Positions 1 to 9,539 of a DNA stretch of 64,000 bases are shown here, one piece after another (positions within the stretch are counted from its first letter, which is position 1; each line of letters opens with the position of its first letter). This stretch comes from Brevibacillus choshinensis. GTDB lineage: Bacteria > Bacillota > Bacilli > Brevibacillales > Brevibacillaceae. The position numbers were made by a program, and so were the translations under genes. Below the pieces are notes generated by a model. That model had not been told where the DNA came from. It made no database searches and was given only the letters and a program-made list of their open reading frames with translations. The stretch is taken from positions 1,907,356-1,971,355 of the forward strand of contig NZ_LJJB01000010.1 of the NCBI RefSeq assembly GCF_001420695.1, read 5' to 3'.

Positions 1-71
1 CATGTTTATCATACAATGAAGCACCAAGAACCCCCTAAGGGAATGATTATTTGCGGAAAGGGTGATAGCCG

Positions 72-401
72 ATGAAAATGGTAGTTGCGGTCGTCCAAGA
101 CAAAGATAGTGGTCGTCTGTCTCAACAGCTGGTGAAAAAAGGGTTTCGAGCTACTAAGCTAGCCAGTACCGGTAGCTTTTTGCGCGCTGGTAACACAACA
201 TTCTTGATCGGTACGTCTGACGAAAGCGTGCCGGAAGTAATCGACATCATTGCGCATAATTGCAAATCCCGCAAACAGATGGTCACTCCTGTTTCCCCAC
301 TTAGCAATGCAGTAGACTCGTTCATGCCATACCCACTCGAAGTGCAGGTAGGCGGAGCTGCCGTGTTCGTGCTCGATGTAGGAGAATTCCACTCCTTCTA
401 A
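72..401 (+). CDS. darA: Cyclic-di-AMP receptor, YaaQ/DarA (PstA) family
   Basis: A 109-residue protein that matches the PII-like YaaQ/DarA (PstA) family over its whole length. Family members form trimers that bind the second messenger c-di-AMP; the downstream partner is not settled. The start MKMVVAVVQDKD and the end GGAAVFVLDVGEFHSF are typical of the family. The ATG at 72 follows a purine-rich GGAAAGGGTG Shine-Dalgarno region. It is the first gene of the yaaQ-yaaR-holB-yaaT-yabA series seen in B. subtilis. Family assignment is secure by recognition; the ligand is inferred from the family. Confidence 0.93.
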   Translation: MKMVVAVVQDKDSGRLSQQLVKKGFRATKLASTGSFLRAGNTTFLIGTSDESVPEVIDIIAHNCKSRKQMVTPVSPLSNAVDSFMPYPLEVQVGGAAVFVLDVGEFHSF

Positions 402-501
402 CTACCGCATTCCTTTAGTTCCTGCTCTCTTTTTTCGCGGCTTTCGTATATACTGAATCTCATGGGGACAAAACCCTACGGATTGGATGCGGAGGTGCGA
501 A

Positions 502-948
502 ATGAAAATCAGCGATGGTCTTCGGCCTAAACTGGACATGGTAAAAGCTTCAGATACACGTAGAAACCCTCAGCTGGAAAAGCTGAATTTTGGCACGATG
601 GTTCAAGGTGAAGACGAACGCATGTCCCAGGAGCGGTTGAACCGGCTGCTGTCCGATATCGACAAGCAAGGGCAGATTCTCGCTCGTTCCCGCTCCGTGC
701 GCGACTTTTATTCTTATAAAAATCTCGTCAAACAGTTCATGGAGGAGGCCGTTACGTACGGTATCGCCTTGGATGACCGGCGAGGGATGAATCGGCGAGG
801 CCGCAGTAGGCTGTACAAGATCGTCAAAGAGGTGGATACCGAGCTACTCAGACTCACAGATGAGTTGCTCAGCGATCAAGCCCCTATGATTGACTTGTTA
901 GCCCGCATTGGTGAAATTCGCGGTATGCTGATCAACCTGTACTTTTAG
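502..948 (+). CDS. yaaR: YaaR family protein (DUF327)
   Basis: A 148-residue cytosolic protein of the YaaR/DUF327 family, whose biochemical role is unknown. It is charged and predicted mostly helical, with no membrane segment or signal peptide. I chose the ATG at 502 (MKISDGLRPK) because a GGAGG sits six bases upstream; an in-frame ATG at 487 precedes that ribosome site and is unlikely. It lies between darA and holB exactly as in B. subtilis and is probably co-transcribed with holB, 18 bases downstream. Confidence 0.9.
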   Translation: MKISDGLRPKLDMVKASDTRRNPQLEKLNFGTMVQGEDERMSQERLNRLLSDIDKQGQILARSRSVRDFYSYKNLVKQFMEEAVTYGIALDDRRGMNRRGRSRLYKIVKEVDTELLRLTDELLSDQAPMIDLLARIGEIRGMLINLYF

Positions 949-966
949 TTAGGTGTTGAATGGACC

Positions 967-1947
967 ATGACATGGACTCAATTTACCCAGCAGCCACGAG
1001 CCTCGGAACTGCTGTACCATAGCTTGCGCAACGACCGGCTGGCACACGCTTATTTGCTGACCGGTCCCAAGGGCGCGGGCAAAAAGCAGATGGCCCTGCA
1101 TCTGGCGAAATCCCTGTTTTGTCCGGAAAGGGAGGCTGACGCCTGCGGGGCCTGTATTACATGCAGACGCATCGAGGGAGGCAATCACCCCGATGTCATG
1201 TTTATCACGCCGGACGGGGCTTCTATCAAAATCGACCAAATCCGTGCTTTGCAAAAGGAAATGGCAATGAGGGCGGTAGAGTCCCATCACAAGGTGTACA
1301 TTATCGAACACGTCGAAAAAATGACGACTCAGGCTGCCAACAGTCTGCTCAAGTTTTTGGAGGAACCACCAGCTGGTGTACTCGCCCTCTTGTTGACCGA
1401 GCACAGCCATGCAATTTTACCTACCATTTTGTCGCGTTGCCAAATCGTTCAATTTTCCCCACTTTCTGCAGAAGCAATCGCTGGGGAACTGCGTAGAGAC
1501 GGCGTTTTGGCAGGAATGGCACAGGTCGCTTCCCACATTACGACAAATGTGGAAGAGGCCAAGGTGCTAAGCCAATCAGAATCGTTTGCACAGCTAAGAA
1601 ATCTAGTGATACAATTGATTCAGGAGTGCAAACAACGCAATTCATCTGCGCTTTTTACCATCCATGATATGTTGCAAAAGAGCGACAAAATTAAAGAGGA
1701 ACTACCCCTCTTTTTAGATTTGCTCATCCTTTGGCTGCGCGATATCCTGTATGTGCAAGTAGGCAGGCATGCCCATCTCATTAACAGCGACCAACAGGAT
1801 GTGCTGCAAGGACAAGCACTGGTATGGACAAAAGCTGAGCTCTTGCACGGGATAGATTTGGTCATGGAGACGAAAAATCGGATAGAGCGAAATGCCAACG
1901 TACAGTTGGCTCTTGAGCGGTTGGTTCTTCAAATCCAGGAGGGATAA
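967..1947 (+). CDS. holB: DNA polymerase III, delta-prime subunit
   Basis: A 326-residue clamp-loader subunit. Delta-prime is a structural AAA+ protein of the tau/delta/delta-prime complex that loads the beta clamp onto DNA. The N-terminal AAA+ region contains a P-loop GPKGAGKK near residue 35, then a zinc module C-x8-C-x2-C-x2-C (CPEREADACGACITC), followed by the box VYIIEHVEKMT and the SRC motif (LSRCQIVQF). Length fits the family. The upstream ribosome site (GGTGTTGAATGG) is weak. The stop is only a few bases before the TTG start of ricT, so translation may be coupled. Confidence 0.95.
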   Translation: MTWTQFTQQPRASELLYHSLRNDRLAHAYLLTGPKGAGKKQMALHLAKSLFCPEREADACGACITCRRIEGGNHPDVMFITPDGASIKIDQIRALQKEMAMRAVESHHKVYIIEHVEKMTTQAANSLLKFLEEPPAGVLALLLTEHSHAILPTILSRCQIVQFSPLSAEAIAGELRRDGVLAGMAQVASHITTNVEEAKVLSQSESFAQLRNLVIQLIQECKQRNSSALFTIHDMLQKSDKIKEELPLFLDLLILWLRDILYVQVGRHAHLINSDQQDVLQGQALVWTKAELLHGIDLVMETKNRIERNANVQLALERLVLQIQEG

Positions 1948-1949
1948 CC

Positions 1950-2765
1950 TTGTATGAGGTTGTTGGAGTTCGCTTTAAAAAAGCGGGCAAAATATATTAC
2001 TTCGACCCTGACCGACTGCCGATCGAAAAAGATTGTACCGTCATCGTGGAAACGGCACGCGGGGTTGAATATGGCAAGGTTGTAATCGGCAAGAAGCAGG
2101 TAGCTGATTCCGATGTCGTGTTGCCGTTGAAAAAAGTGATCCGCGTCGCTGACGACAAGGATGCAAAACAGGTGGACGAAAACAAGCAGGCCGCCAAAAA
2201 TGCCTTTGCCGTTTGTCAGACGAAGATCAGGGAACACAAGCTAGACATGAAGCTGGTCGATGTAGAGTACACATTTGATCGCAACAAGATCATCTTCTAC
2301 TTTACAGCAGATGGTCGCGTCGATTTCCGCGAGCTCGTGAAAGACCTGGCTTCTGTATTCCGTACTCGTATCGAGCTTCGCCAGATTGGTGTACGTGACG
2401 AAGCCAAAATGCTGGGCGGGATCGGACCTTGTGGACGATTACTGTGCTGTTCCACGTTCCTTGGCGATTTTGAGCCAGTATCCATCAAAATGGCCAAAGA
2501 CCAAAACCTTTCGTTGAATCCAGCCAAAATCTCCGGACTTTGCGGCAGATTGATGTGCTGTTTAAAATACGAGAACGACAACTACGAGAGTACACGTGAT
2601 GAAATGCCTGATATCGGAAAAGTCGTCAACACCCCGATGGGGAATGGGCGAGTTGTTTCCGTCAATGTACTCGATCATTCAGTTCAAGTAGAACTTTCGA
2701 TCGATAAAAAGATCACAGAGTTTGGGCTAGATGAGATTGCGATAGGGCATCCCACTTTTGAATAA
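1950..2765 (+). CDS. ricT: RicT/YaaT, PSP1-domain regulatory iron-sulfur protein
   Basis: A 271-residue PSP1-domain protein equivalent to B. subtilis YaaT (RicT). There it joins RicA and RicF in the Y-complex that steers RNase Y cleavage and supports sporulation, competence and biofilm formation. The centre holds the cysteine-rich GPCGRLLCCSTF and GLCGRLMCCLKYE segments (about residues 157-210), which coordinate iron-sulfur clusters in the complex. The start is a TTG at 1950, set by AGGAGGG six bases upstream; the first ATG in the region is out of frame. It almost abuts holB. Confidence 0.94.
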   Translation: MYEVVGVRFKKAGKIYYFDPDRLPIEKDCTVIVETARGVEYGKVVIGKKQVADSDVVLPLKKVIRVADDKDAKQVDENKQAAKNAFAVCQTKIREHKLDMKLVDVEYTFDRNKIIFYFTADGRVDFRELVKDLASVFRTRIELRQIGVRDEAKMLGGIGPCGRLLCCSTFLGDFEPVSIKMAKDQNLSLNPAKISGLCGRLMCCLKYENDNYESTRDEMPDIGKVVNTPMGNGRVVSVNVLDHSVQVELSIDKKITEFGLDEIAIGHPTFE

Positions 2766-2793
2766 AACGTGGGAGTAGGGGAGAGGTGAGCTA

Positions 2794-3165
2794 GTGGACA
2801 AACGGGAAATCTTCGTCAAAATGGCGAGCATTGAAGAACGAATTGGGGACCTTTATAAAGAGATCGGTGAATTGAAAGACGTCATCGTCGTTTTGATGGA
2901 GGAGAATGCCCAATTACTCGTTGAAAACCAGCACCTTCGCAACCGACTGGACAGGAAAAAGACAAGCTCTTCGCCCAAGCAAAAGGGAACACGCCCGGTT
3001 GCCCAGGAGAAGGCAAAGAAAGCAGTCGTCGGAGAAGGTTACGACAACCTGGCTCGTCTCTACGCAGAGGGGTTCCATATTTGCAATGTCCATTTTGGCA
3101 GCTTGCGTAAAGAAGGCGATTGTTTATTCTGCTTGTCGTTTTTAAGCGGAGGCCCTCAAAAATAA
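2794..3165 (+). CDS. yabA: Replication initiation control protein YabA
   Basis: A 123-residue negative regulator of replication initiation. YabA binds DnaA and the DnaN clamp in B. subtilis. The N-terminal half (about residues 1-60) is a leucine-heptad coiled coil that forms the tetramer. The C-terminal end carries the zinc-binding pattern HICNVHFG...GDCLFC. A charged Lys/Pro-rich linker joins the two. The start is a GTG at 2794 preceded by GGGGAGAGGTGAG. A hairpin terminator follows, so this probably ends the first transcription unit. Confidence 0.94.
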   Translation: MDKREIFVKMASIEERIGDLYKEIGELKDVIVVLMEENAQLLVENQHLRNRLDRKKTSSSPKQKGTRPVAQEKAKKAVVGEGYDNLARLYAEGFHICNVHFGSLRKEGDCLFCLSFLSGGPQK

Positions 3166-3190
3166 ACGGTGAACCAAAACCGGATGAAAA

Positions 3191-3222
3191 AAGCGACCTA
3201 GGCCATGTGTCAGGTCGCTTTT
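3191..3222 (+). terminator. Terminator after yabA
   Basis: Nine-base-pair stem AAGCGACCT (3191-3199) and AGGTCGCTT (3212-3220) followed by a short T run. The T tract is weak, so read-through into trmN6 is possible. Confidence 0.6.
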
Positions 3223-3268
3223 AAACGTATATGAATCATGAACAAACCAAAGGGGTTTTGAACAACGA

Positions 3269-4036
3269 ATGGAACCTGTCATCAATGTGCCGCTCTATGA
3301 ATCGGAGCGCATCGACGATTTGCTGACTCATGAAATGAAGATCATACAAAGTCACGAAGTATTTTGTTTTTCGATGGATGCTGTCCTGTTGGCTCGCTTT
3401 GCATCTGCTCCGAAAAGAGGACGCATCCTCGACATGTGCACGGGCAATGGGGCTATTCCGCTCATTATGACTACTCGGACACCGGAGGCTTCCTTTGAAG
3501 GTATCGAGATCCAAGAGCGGTTATTTAGCATGGCGAGCCGCAATGTAGCTCTGAACCAGCTGGAAGGACGCTTTACGATGCACCATGGGGATGTAAAAGA
3601 GGCCGTGGAGCGGTTTGGTCACGCCAAGTTTGACGTAATCACATGCAACCCACCCTACATGCCAGCTACCAGCGGTGAAAAAAACATCAGTGAGCATTTT
3701 GCTATTGCCCGTCATGAAATTATGCTTTCTTTAGAAGACGTGATTCGGGTCGGCAGCAAACTGCTGAAAAACGGTGGAAAGCTCGCTCTCGTGCATCGTT
3801 CCACCCGCTTGATCGAGATCATTTCCTTGATGCGTCAATACGGCATCGAGCCAAAACGAATGCGTCTCGTGTACCCGCGCCGAGATGCGGAGCCAAATAT
3901 GGTGCTGATCGAAGGGATGCGAGGAGGCAAGCCAGAGCTGCGAATCCAGCCGCCGCTGATTGTCTATGAAAATGGAGAGGAATACTGTGAAGAACTGCAG
4001 GAAATCTATTTCGGAAGACGCGATTCCCTCGCATAA
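3269..4036 (+). CDS. trmN6: tRNA1(Val) A37 N6-methyltransferase, TrmN6/YabB type
   Basis: A 255-residue Rossmann-fold methyltransferase. The SAM-binding motif I ([13 protein letters not shown], near residue 51) and the catalytic motif CNPPYMP (near residue 129), diagnostic of N6-adenine methylation, are both visible. The position matches B. subtilis yabB. The exact target, A37 of tRNA1(Val), is inferred from the E. coli family member TrmN6. A few residues upstream of [16 protein letters not shown] are less conserved, so the start could shift slightly. The 3' end overlaps the start of yazA. Confidence 0.9.
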   Translation: MEPVINVPLYESERIDDLLTHEMKIIQSHEVFCFSMDAVLLARFASAPKRGRILDMCTGNGAIPLIMTTRTPEASFEGIEIQERLFSMASRNVALNQLEGRFTMHHGDVKEAVERFGHAKFDVITCNPPYMPATSGEKNISEHFAIARHEIMLSLEDVIRVGSKLLKNGGKLALVHRSTRLIEIISLMRQYGIEPKRMRLVYPRRDAEPNMVLIEGMRGGKPELRIQPPLIVYENGEEYCEELQEIYFGRRDSLA

Positions 4037-4301
4037 GAGTCACTTTGTGTACATCTTATCTTGCGCAGACGGGAGTCTTTACACCGGATATACAACCGAG
4101 CTGTTGCGGCGCCTGCGTACACACAACGAAGGCAAAGGGGCCAAATACACCCGTGGTCGGGGACCTGTCGAACTGCTTTATTGGGAAGAGGGGACAGACC
4201 GATCTTGGGGACTGAGGCGCGAGGAAGCAATCAAACGACTCTCCCGCCTGAAAAAAGAAGAACTGATTGGAGAGGGACCGCATGATGAATGTCCAGCGTA
4301 G
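3987..4301 (+). CDS. yazA: GIY-YIG domain nuclease-like protein YazA
   Basis: A 104-residue single-domain GIY-YIG protein of the YazA/UPF0213 group. The motif appears as [15 protein letters not shown], followed by the conserved Arg of the domain and [10 protein letters not shown]. The biological substrate is unknown. I chose the GTG at 3987 because GGAGAGG lies six bases upstream; more 5' in-frame starts lie before this site. It overlaps the end of trmN6 by 50 bases and the start of rsmI by 20, a tightly packed arrangement that suggests translational coupling. Confidence 0.88.
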   Translation: MKNCRKSISEDAIPSHKSHFVYILSCADGSLYTGYTTELLRRLRTHNEGKGAKYTRGRGPVELLYWEEGTDRSWGLRREEAIKRLSRLKKEELIGEGPHDECPA

Positions 4302-5166
4302 CTTTTCGTCCGAGCAGTCAGGTACCCTCTATTTGGTAGCTACACCGATAGGGAATTTGGATGATATCACAGTTCGCTGTCTGGAAACGCTGCGTTCTGT
4401 CGATGTCATTGCCTGCGAGGATACACGGCAAACGCGAAAGCTGCTCAACCATTTTCAAATCGACAAACGGACGGTGAGCTACCACGAGCATAATAAGGAA
4501 GCGAGTGGGAATGGCCTCTTGCAGTGGCTGGCAGAGGGCAAGAAAATCGCTTTGGTCAGTGATGCAGGTCTTCCGGCGATTTCCGACCCGGGAGCGGAGC
4601 TGGTGCGCGATGCAACGGCAGCGGGCTTTCCTGTTATTCCTGTACCGGGGGCCAATGCCGCTTTGACGGCGCTGATCGCATCGGGTTTGCCGACAGATCG
4701 CTTTGTGTTTTGTGGTTTTCTCGGACGGGAAAACAAAGAGCGTCGCGAGGAGCTGGAACGGCTCAAAAAGTACCCGGAGACCTTGATTTTTTACGAGGCT
4801 CCCCATCGTATTGAAAAGACGCTAGGAGCAATCCGGGAAGCGTGGGGCAATCGTCGAGCTGTCTTGGCGAGGGAGCTTACCAAGCGTTACGAAGAATTTG
4901 TGCGTGGCACGATAGATGAACTGCTGGAGTGGCTACGAGAAGGGGAAGCGCGTGGGGAGTTTTGCCTAATTGTCGAAGGCTACACCGGTACCTTGGAGGA
5001 CGAGGAAGTTGATGTATGGTGGAATTCGCTCAGTGTAGTAGAGCATGTCGATCAGTATTGCGAGCAAGGATTGAACAAAAAAGATGCAATCAAGAAAGCT
5101 GCCGATGATCGAGGCGTATCCAAACGTGATGTGTACAACGAGTACCATCGCGATCAGGCAGAATAA
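4282..5166 (+). CDS. rsmI: 16S rRNA (cytidine1402-2'-O)-methyltransferase
   Basis: A 294-residue protein of the tetrapyrrole-methylase fold that 2'-O-methylates C1402 in the ribosomal P site. The hallmark segments [42 protein letters not shown] and [11 protein letters not shown] are all present. The C-terminal extension (DVWWNSLSV...[20 protein letters not shown]) is helix-turn-helix-like, as in the family. The ATG at 4282 is set by GGAGAGG six bases upstream. It ends the trmN6-yazA-rsmI unit and is followed by a terminator. Confidence 0.95.
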   Translation: MMNVQRSFSSEQSGTLYLVATPIGNLDDITVRCLETLRSVDVIACEDTRQTRKLLNHFQIDKRTVSYHEHNKEASGNGLLQWLAEGKKIALVSDAGLPAISDPGAELVRDATAAGFPVIPVPGANAALTALIASGLPTDRFVFCGFLGRENKERREELERLKKYPETLIFYEAPHRIEKTLGAIREAWGNRRAVLARELTKRYEEFVRGTIDELLEWLREGEARGEFCLIVEGYTGTLEDEEVDVWWNSLSVVEHVDQYCEQGLNKKDAIKKAADDRGVSKRDVYNEYHRDQAE

Positions 5167-5172
5167 ATAAGG

Positions 5173-5200
5173 AAGCTGGCCGCGTGCGGTCAGCTTTTTT
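5173..5200 (+). terminator. Terminator after rsmI
   Basis: Inverted repeat AAGCTGGCCGC (5173-5183) and GCGGTCAGCTT (5186-5196) followed by six T. A repeat element begins immediately after the T tract. Confidence 0.75.
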
Positions 5201-5279
5201 CTGTGAAAAACGTCTCGATGTTTTTCATAAACGTAGATATGACCGCTTGCGGTCAAATAAAACGGTCATGACCGTTTTG
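5201..5279. repeat. 79-bp triple-palindrome repeat, copy 1
   Basis: An intergenic element made of three inverted repeats in a row: GAAAAACGTC/GATGTTTTTC, GACCGC/GCGGTC and a perfect 20-bp palindrome AAAACGGTCA/TGACCGTTTT. A second copy at 57753-57831 matches at 71 of 79 positions by my manual alignment. All stems are preserved, the one stem change being a G-U wobble. It sits directly behind the rsmI terminator, between the converging 3' ends of rsmI and abrB. It resembles REP/MITE-like elements, but I recognise no named family. Confidence 0.85.
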
Positions 5280-5351
5280 AATGCAAAAAGAGCCTTCATT
5301 GGGCTTGTCCCGCAAAAAGGCTCGTCATATGTAATAGAAGAAAGGGGAAAG

Positions 5352-5603
5352 TTAGCGTTTTACAACTGGCATTTCAGACAGACAGTCTTGGCAAACGATT
5401 TTACCTTTAAAGTGAGATACTTTGTCAGCATTTCCGCAGAAAATGCAAGCTGGCTCATATTTTTTCAAGATGATGCGCTCGCCATCTACGTAGATCTCCA
5501 AAGCGTCTTTTTCTGCAATACCCAGTGTACGGCGCAACTCGATTGGAATCACTACACGGCCCAACTCGTCCACTTTACGAACAATACCTGTTGATTTCAT
5601 CAT
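5352..5603 (-). CDS. abrB: Transition-state regulator AbrB with cysteine-rich tail
   Basis: An 83-residue AbrB. The N-terminal swapped-hairpin DNA-binding domain (residues 2-50, KSTGIVRKVDELGRVVIPIE...) is nearly identical to B. subtilis AbrB, the repressor of many post-exponential genes. The C-terminal part differs: it has CxxC at 53-56 and CxxC at 71-74, a possible zinc knuckle in place of the B. subtilis multimerisation region. The start is ATG at 5603, with GGGAGGAG upstream. The promoter and Spo0A-type boxes upstream indicate that Spo0A~P represses it, as in B. subtilis. Confidence 0.95.
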   Translation of the reverse strand: MMKSTGIVRKVDELGRVVIPIELRRTLGIAEKDALEIYVDGERIILKKYEPACIFCGNADKVSHFKGKIVCQDCLSEMPVVKR

Positions 5604-5661
5604 TGTGATTACTCCTCCCAAATCTGGACATGTCGATGCTATTGTTCAACCGAAAGCATTA

Positions 5662-5678
5662 ATCGTCAATATTCGACA
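5662..5678 (-). promoter_or_regulatory. Tandem Spo0A boxes in the abrB leader
   Basis: On the minus strand TGTCGAA (5678-5672) is followed after 3 bp by TGACGAT (5668-5662). The 10-bp periodicity and the location just downstream of the abrB -10 element reproduce the known Spo0A~P repression site of B. subtilis abrB. A further TGTCGAT lies at 5631-5637 on plus. Confidence 0.75.
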
Positions 5679-5693
5679 TTTTCTGTTGAAAAC

Positions 5694-5722
5694 ATCATAC
5701 CAGCGATTCCCAAAGGTGTCAA
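5694..5722 (-). promoter_or_regulatory. Sigma-A promoter of abrB
   Basis: Read on the minus strand: TTGACA (5722-5717), a 17-bp spacer, then TATGAT (5699-5694). The match to the vegetative consensus is near perfect. Confidence 0.85.
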
Positions 5723-5870
5723 CATCGTTTTGACAATTCTTTGAAAACAAAAATGTTTTTTGAAAATAGAAACGCTGATATAGCAACGTTTATCGAGAAA
5801 ATGGAATTGTTATGTAAAATTAAATGGATAAAATTAACTGGGAGTTATCGCCTTGACCATAGTCGGTTCG

Positions 5871-5898
5871 TGTCGAATTACTTCTTGCTTATTCGACA
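5871..5898. promoter_or_regulatory. Inverted pair of Spo0A-box-like motifs in the abrB-metS gap
   Basis: TGTCGAA at 5871-5877 and TTCGACA (its reverse complement) at 5892-5898. Both match the 7-bp 0A-box core exactly. They lie about 150 bp upstream of the abrB -35 and 80 bp upstream of the metS promoter, in an A/T-rich stretch (5723-5975) with no gene. Confidence 0.4.
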
Positions 5899-5975
5899 TA
5901 TTCGCCGTTATTTCTCACTTTTCCCTTTTATTTCTACTTTCCGCCCGTTTTCAGGGAAAAGTGGAGGAACGGAGG

Positions 5976-6003
5976 TTTACAAAACAAGTTGGTCGTGTAC
6001 AAT
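5976..6003 (+). promoter_or_regulatory. Promoter of the metS T-box leader
   Basis: TTTACA (5976-5981), 16-bp spacer, TACAAT (5998-6003). It places the transcript start near 6010, just before the T-box stem I. Confidence 0.65.
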
Positions 6004-6011
6004 AGGTGTAA

Positions 6012-8362
<2,351 letters not shown>

Positions 8363-8397
8363 CGAGCGCATCCAGTAGGAAAGGAAGGGTCAGACCT

Positions 8398-9165
8398 GTG
8401 TTATTTGAAACGCACACGCACCTGAATGCCAAGGAATTTGACGAGGACCGCGAAGAAGTCATTGCCCGCGCCAGAGAAAATGGGGTCAGCACGATCGTCA
8501 ACATCGGCTTCAATGCTGAAACGATCCCGACCTGCATCGAGCTGGCAGAGAAATACGATTTTATTTACGCGGTCGTCGGATGGCACCCACAGGATGCAAA
8601 AGATATGACTGACGAGCATCTGGCATGGATTGAGGAGCTTACCCGTCATCCAAAAGTAGTAGGACTCGGGGAAATGGGTCTCGATTACTACTGGGATACG
8701 TCGCCAAAGGATGTACAGGCAGACGTGTTCCGCAAGCAGATTCGTCTCGCCCGCAAAGTCGGGATGCCGATCATCATTCACAACCGGGATGCCCATCAGG
8801 ATGTCATCGCCATCCTCAAAGAAGAGAAGGCAGCCGAGGTTGGCGGAATCATGCACTGCTATTCTGGGAGCTGGGAGACCGCAAAGCTAGCTCTGGACAT
8901 GAATTTCTACATTTCATTTGGGGGGCCGCTTACGTTTAAAAACGCCAAGCAACCCAAGGAGGTAGCAGCCAAGGTACCGCTTGACCGACTCCTGATCGAG
9001 ACGGACAGCCCGTACCTCACGCCGCATCCTTTCCGCGGCAAGCGAAACGAGAGTGGATACGTCCGCTACGTCTGTGAGGAAATGGCGAACATTCGTGGTT
9101 TGTCTTATGAGGAAATGGCCCAGATCACATCAGACAACGCTCGTCGCTTATTTCAGCTAAAATAA
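8398..9165 (+). CDS. yabD: TatD family metal-dependent DNase
   Basis: A 255-residue TIM-barrel hydrolase of the TatD family. Metal ligands are visible as FETHTHL at the start, GLGEMGLDYY, PIIIHNRDAH, MHCYSG and the terminal ETDSPYLTPHPFRG signature. Family members act as 3'-5' exonucleases in DNA repair or degradation; the in vivo substrate here is unknown. The start is a GTG at 8398 preceded by GGAAAGGAAGGG. It lies 35 bases after metS and probably shares its transcript; a strong terminator follows. Confidence 0.93.
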   Translation: MLFETHTHLNAKEFDEDREEVIARARENGVSTIVNIGFNAETIPTCIELAEKYDFIYAVVGWHPQDAKDMTDEHLAWIEELTRHPKVVGLGEMGLDYYWDTSPKDVQADVFRKQIRLARKVGMPIIIHNRDAHQDVIAILKEEKAAEVGGIMHCYSGSWETAKLALDMNFYISFGGPLTFKNAKQPKEVAAKVPLDRLLIETDSPYLTPHPFRGKRNESGYVRYVCEEMANIRGLSYEEMAQITSDNARRLFQLK

Positions 9166-9181
9166 GCAATAAAACAAAGAA

Positions 9182-9226
9182 AAAGCGGAAAATCACGGTC
9201 CTACTCGTGGTTTTCCGCTTTTTTTC
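9182..9226 (+). terminator. Terminator of the metS-tatD unit
   Basis: A 15-bp stem AAGCGGAAAATCACG and CGTGGTTTTCCGCTT with one wobble, followed by seven T. Confidence 0.9.
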
Positions 9227-9255
9227 GTTCGTGTTTCCCGGGTTCTACTCCGATT

Positions 9256-9319
9256 TGTCGACGCATACCATGAACAATGTGTCGAACGATTATTGTCCTA
9301 TCGACATACGTGCTCGACA
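9256..9319. promoter_or_regulatory. Cluster of four TGTCGA (Spo0A-box-like) motifs upstream of yabE
   Basis: TGTCGAC (9256-9262), TGTCGAA (9280-9286) and, on the other strand, TGTCGAT (9306-9300) and TGTCGAG (9319-9313). One matches the full 0A-box core and the others match six of seven bases. The cluster lies 75-140 bp upstream of the yabE promoter. The rest of the 9227-9394 gap shows no gene. Confidence 0.4.
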
Positions 9320-9394
9320 CCAAACAACTATGATTCGTCAGAAGCTTTTTGCTAGTCTTGTACCATTATCTCTTCGGCCAAAGGTAGGGGAAAT

Positions 9395-9423
9395 TTGACA
9401 AAGCCGGAAAAGTAACATACAAT
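9395..9423 (+). promoter_or_regulatory. Sigma-A promoter of yabE
   Basis: TTGACA (9395-9400), 17-bp spacer, TACAAT (9418-9423). It leaves an untranslated leader of about 110 bases before the yabE ATG; I recognise no riboswitch in it. Confidence 0.8.
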
Positions 9424-9539
9424 CAAATCCGATCTTGTTTAGTACCGGCCACTTCCAGAATATTAGTGCAATTACAACGACCCTTACCTGGCTAGACCGA
9501 AAAAGCCAATGTGCTTTTCTAGGAAAAGGAGTGTGGGAA

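Noticed and set aside
1-71. End of an upstream gene
   Set aside because: No frame with recognisable content; appears to be the spacer and ribosome site before darA.
5184-5594. Plus-strand open frame of 136 codons across the repeat and antisense to abrB
   Set aside because: It starts inside the rsmI terminator/repeat, reads antisense through abrB and has no ribosome site or recognisable protein features.
9435-9539. Longer N-terminus for yabE
   Set aside because: This is leader sequence right after the promoter; a strong ribosome site and a signal anchor start at 9540.
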